Source: Proteobacteria bacterium UBA6908 (GTDB lineage Bacteria; Pseudomonadota; Gammaproteobacteria; Acidiferrobacterales; UBA6901). Taken from it: a DNA stretch of 7,619 nt. The stretch's first letter is position 1; every line of letters starts with the position of its first letter. The notes under the pieces are model-generated. The model made no database searches. It was not told where the DNA came from and saw only the letters and a program-made list of their open reading frames with translations. Positions 6,200 to 7,619 of the stretch are shown one piece after another. Location of the stretch: the NCBI GenBank assembly GCA_002451085.1, contig DKBE01000081.1, positions 13,863 to 21,481 on the forward strand. The letters run 5' to 3'. Both the position numbers and the translations under genes were made by a program.

Positions 6200-6807
6200 T
6201 GGACACGAGCGTCGTGCGTTCCCGATGGAGTTTCCGCGTAGCATTCACCGCGGTACTGCTGGCTGCCGTGAGCAGTCTGTATGGCTGCAACCCGCAGCCC
6301 CCACCGTTCCGCGGCACCGCGGTAGACAATGTCGTGTGGGGGAGGGATTTCACCCTCACGGCGCATACCGGCGAACGCTTTGACAGCCAGTCCCTGCGCG
6401 GCAAGGTGCAGGTGGTTTTTTTCGGTTACACCCATTGCCCGGACATCTGTGCACCGACGCTGGCCAAACTGGCCCAGGCCCGTCAACAGCTCGGTGACGA
6501 CGCCGTAAAAGTGCAGGTACTGTTTGTAACGGTCGACCCAGCCCACGACACCCCGGCGCAGCTCACAAAGTTCCTGGCCGGATTTGATCCTACATTTATC
6601 GGCCTTACCGGAACCCAGCAGGAAATCCGCCAGGTGGCCGGTAACCACATGTCGTATTTCAAGGCCGAGGGCAAGAACAGCCAGCAGGTGACTCACACCG
6701 GTACGATGTACCTCAAGGATCGTCAGGGCCGGGTGCGGGTGCTGGTCAAGGAATCCGTGCCCGTGGAAGACCTGGTGCACGACCTGCGTTTGCTGATCAA
6801 GAGCTAG
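6199..6807 (+). CDS. senC: SCO1/SenC/PrrC family copper chaperone, predicted lipoprotein
   Basis: SCO proteins bind copper in the periplasm and mature the CuA site of oxidase subunit II, or act as thiol reductases for it. The product is 202 residues. It begins with a basic signal sequence and a lipobox-like LYGC, so Cys30 is probably lipidated. The thioredoxin fold carries FFGYTHCPDIC with Cys80 and Cys84, FVTVDPAHDTP, and the third copper ligand His166 in THTGTMYLKD. All three ligands are present. There is no clear ribosome site of its own; the TAATG overlap with ctaB suggests translation by re-initiation. The last 11 bases overlap the end of the ATPase gene on the other strand, and no terminator is visible between them. 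Confidence 0.96.
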   Translation: MDTSVVRSRWSFRVAFTAVLLAAVSSLYGCNPQPPPFRGTAVDNVVWGRDFTLTAHTGERFDSQSLRGKVQVVFFGYTHCPDICAPTLAKLAQARQQLGDDAVKVQVLFVTVDPAHDTPAQLTKFLAGFDPTFIGLTGTQQEIRQVAGNHMSYFKAEGKNSQQVTHTGTMYLKDRQGRVRVLVKESVPVEDLVHDLRLLIKS

Positions 6808-7619
6808 GCAACCTCCGTTCGTTCGGCTCGCGGTACAGCCAGCCGCGCCGCATCATCCATTTTTCGGCTTCCACGCCAACAAACACCACCGACGACATCG
6901 CCAGGCAAAATACCAGTTCATCGGCCGACAATGGCTCGGTCTTGAAGATCGGGTTCAGCCACGGCACGTAGATCGTGGCCAGCTGCAGCAGGAAGGTGAA
7001 CAACAGTGTCACGATCAGCGGGAGATTGGACCACAGGCCTTGCGTGAACACGGAGTCGCGTTCCGCGCGGATTGCCAGCACATGGCCGAGCTGTGAAAGT
7101 GTCAGCACCGTGAACACCATGGTTTGCCAGTGGCCGTTGCCGGTGTGGATGGCCCATGCCTGGGTAAAGAGCGAGGCGGCGCCCATCAGCAAGCCGACCC
7201 ACAGGATGTGCTGCCACATGCCATGCGCAAAAATGCTCTCATTGGGCGGGCGTGGGGGCCGTTGCATGAGGCCACGCTCCTCCTTCTCCGCCGACAACGC
7301 CAGCCCCGGCAGGCCATCGGTCACGAGGTTGATCCACAGGATGTGAATCGGCAGCAGCGGAATCGGCAGGCCGAGGAACGGCGCCAGGAAGATCGTCCAG
7401 ATCTCGCCGGAGTTGCTGGTCATGGTGTACTTGATGAACTTGCGGATGTTGTCAAAAATGCGCCGACCTTCGCGCACTGCACCGACGATCGTTGCAAAGT
7501 TGTCGTCCAGCAGGGTCATGTGCGCGGCCTCCTTGGCCACGTCTGTGCCGGTGACGCCCATGGCCACGCCGATATCCGCGCGCTTCAGCGCGGGCGCGTC
7601 GTTGACGCCGTCCCCGGTC
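6797..7619 (-). CDS. P2-type cation-transporting ATPase, C-terminal part
   Basis: This is an inner-membrane ATP-driven cation pump. The frame runs off the right edge; 273 C-terminal residues are present, with the phosphorylation site and nucleotide domain outside. The first residues in view are the hinge motif TGDGVNDAPALK (up to about base 7618), then VAMG-TGTDVAKEAA and REGRRIFDNIRKFIKY leading into membrane helices M5 to M10. Ion-site residues of the calcium-pump group are visible: NSGE in M5 (Asn codon 7412-7414, Glu 7403-7405) and NLVTDGLP in M6 (Asn 7328-7330, Asp 7316-7318). M8 has TLSQLGH where SERCA has its site I Glu, so Gln probably replaces it. A Ca2+ or related cation substrate is likely but not proven; heavy-metal (P1B) and Kdp types are excluded by the NLVTDGLP helix and the long C-terminal membrane domain. 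It appears unrelated to the oxidase genes. Confidence 0.93.
   Translation of the reverse strand, partial: TGDGVNDAPALKRADIGVAMGVTGTDVAKEAAHMTLLDDNFATIVGAVREGRRIFDNIRKFIKYTMTSNSGEIWTIFLAPFLGLPIPLLPIHILWINLVTDGLPGLALSAEKEERGLMQRPPRPPNESIFAHGMWQHILWVGLLMGAASLFTQAWAIHTGNGHWQTMVFTVLTLSQLGHVLAIRAERDSVFTQGLWSNLPLIVTLLFTFLLQLATIYVPWLNPIFKTEPLSADELVFCLAMSSVVFVGVEAEKWMMRRGWLYREPNERRLPSS

Noticed and set aside
5249..6244. Long open frame of 331 codons on the minus strand opposite ctaB
   Set aside because: It lies wholly against a gene with complete heme farnesyltransferase signatures. Its translation is rich in Q, R, H and G with no domain pattern, as expected of a shadow frame in GC-rich DNA.
1..7619. 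Signs of mobile elements, CRISPR arrays or horizontal insertion
   Set aside because: No direct repeat arrays, transposase motifs, tRNA genes or abrupt composition changes were seen; codon use looks uniform by eye across the genes.

Overview
The window carries the second half of an aa3-type cytochrome c oxidase locus together with its heme A and copper assembly genes, followed at the right edge by the end of an unrelated cation-pumping P-type ATPase on the opposite strand. Base composition is GC-rich throughout (about 60% by eye). The gene order (subunit I, Cox11, subunit III, an inverted DUF2909 gene, SURF1, a membrane-anchored thioredoxin-like protein, CtaA, CtaB, SCO) matches what I recall of the cox cluster of Pseudomonas aeruginosa (PA0106 to PA0114). 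The source is therefore most likely a gammaproteobacterium; I cannot name a genus.

Layout. Positions 1-2444 (+) hold the structural operon: the C-terminal half of subunit I (ctaD, cut by the left edge), a 36-38 residue single-helix protein too small for most gene callers, ctaG (Cox11), and subunit III (ctaE). A strong intrinsic terminator at 2480-2509 closes it. Positions 2539-2754 (-) hold a two-helix DUF2909 protein, with a good sigma70-type promoter at 2784-2813 reading leftward. Positions 2818-6807 (+) hold a tightly packed assembly operon: SURF1, a SCO/thioredoxin-like protein, heme A synthase (ctaA), heme O synthase (ctaB/cyoE) and a SCO lipoprotein. Gaps are 3 to 27 bases or the genes overlap. 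Positions 6797-7619 (-) hold the C-terminal third of a P2-type ATPase, whose stop lies inside the end of the SCO gene.

How the genes work together. CtaB farnesylates heme B to heme O and CtaA oxidises heme O to heme A, the cofactor of subunit I. SURF1 helps place heme a3. Cox11 delivers copper to CuB of subunit I, and SCO serves the CuA site of subunit II, whose gene is presumably just upstream of the window. The 209-residue protein between SURF1 and CtaA has a SCO-like CxxxC pair but no equivalent of the copper-binding histidine, so it looks like a redox or chaperone partner rather than a copper carrier.

No CRISPR array, mobile element, tRNA or rRNA is visible, and every gene appears intact apart from the two cut by the window edges. 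This is mostly a well-known respiratory locus. The less explained items are the tiny protein, the hairpin after ctaD, the His-less SCO-like protein, the inverted DUF2909 gene whose promoter abuts the SURF1 start, and the 11-base tail-to-tail gene overlap.
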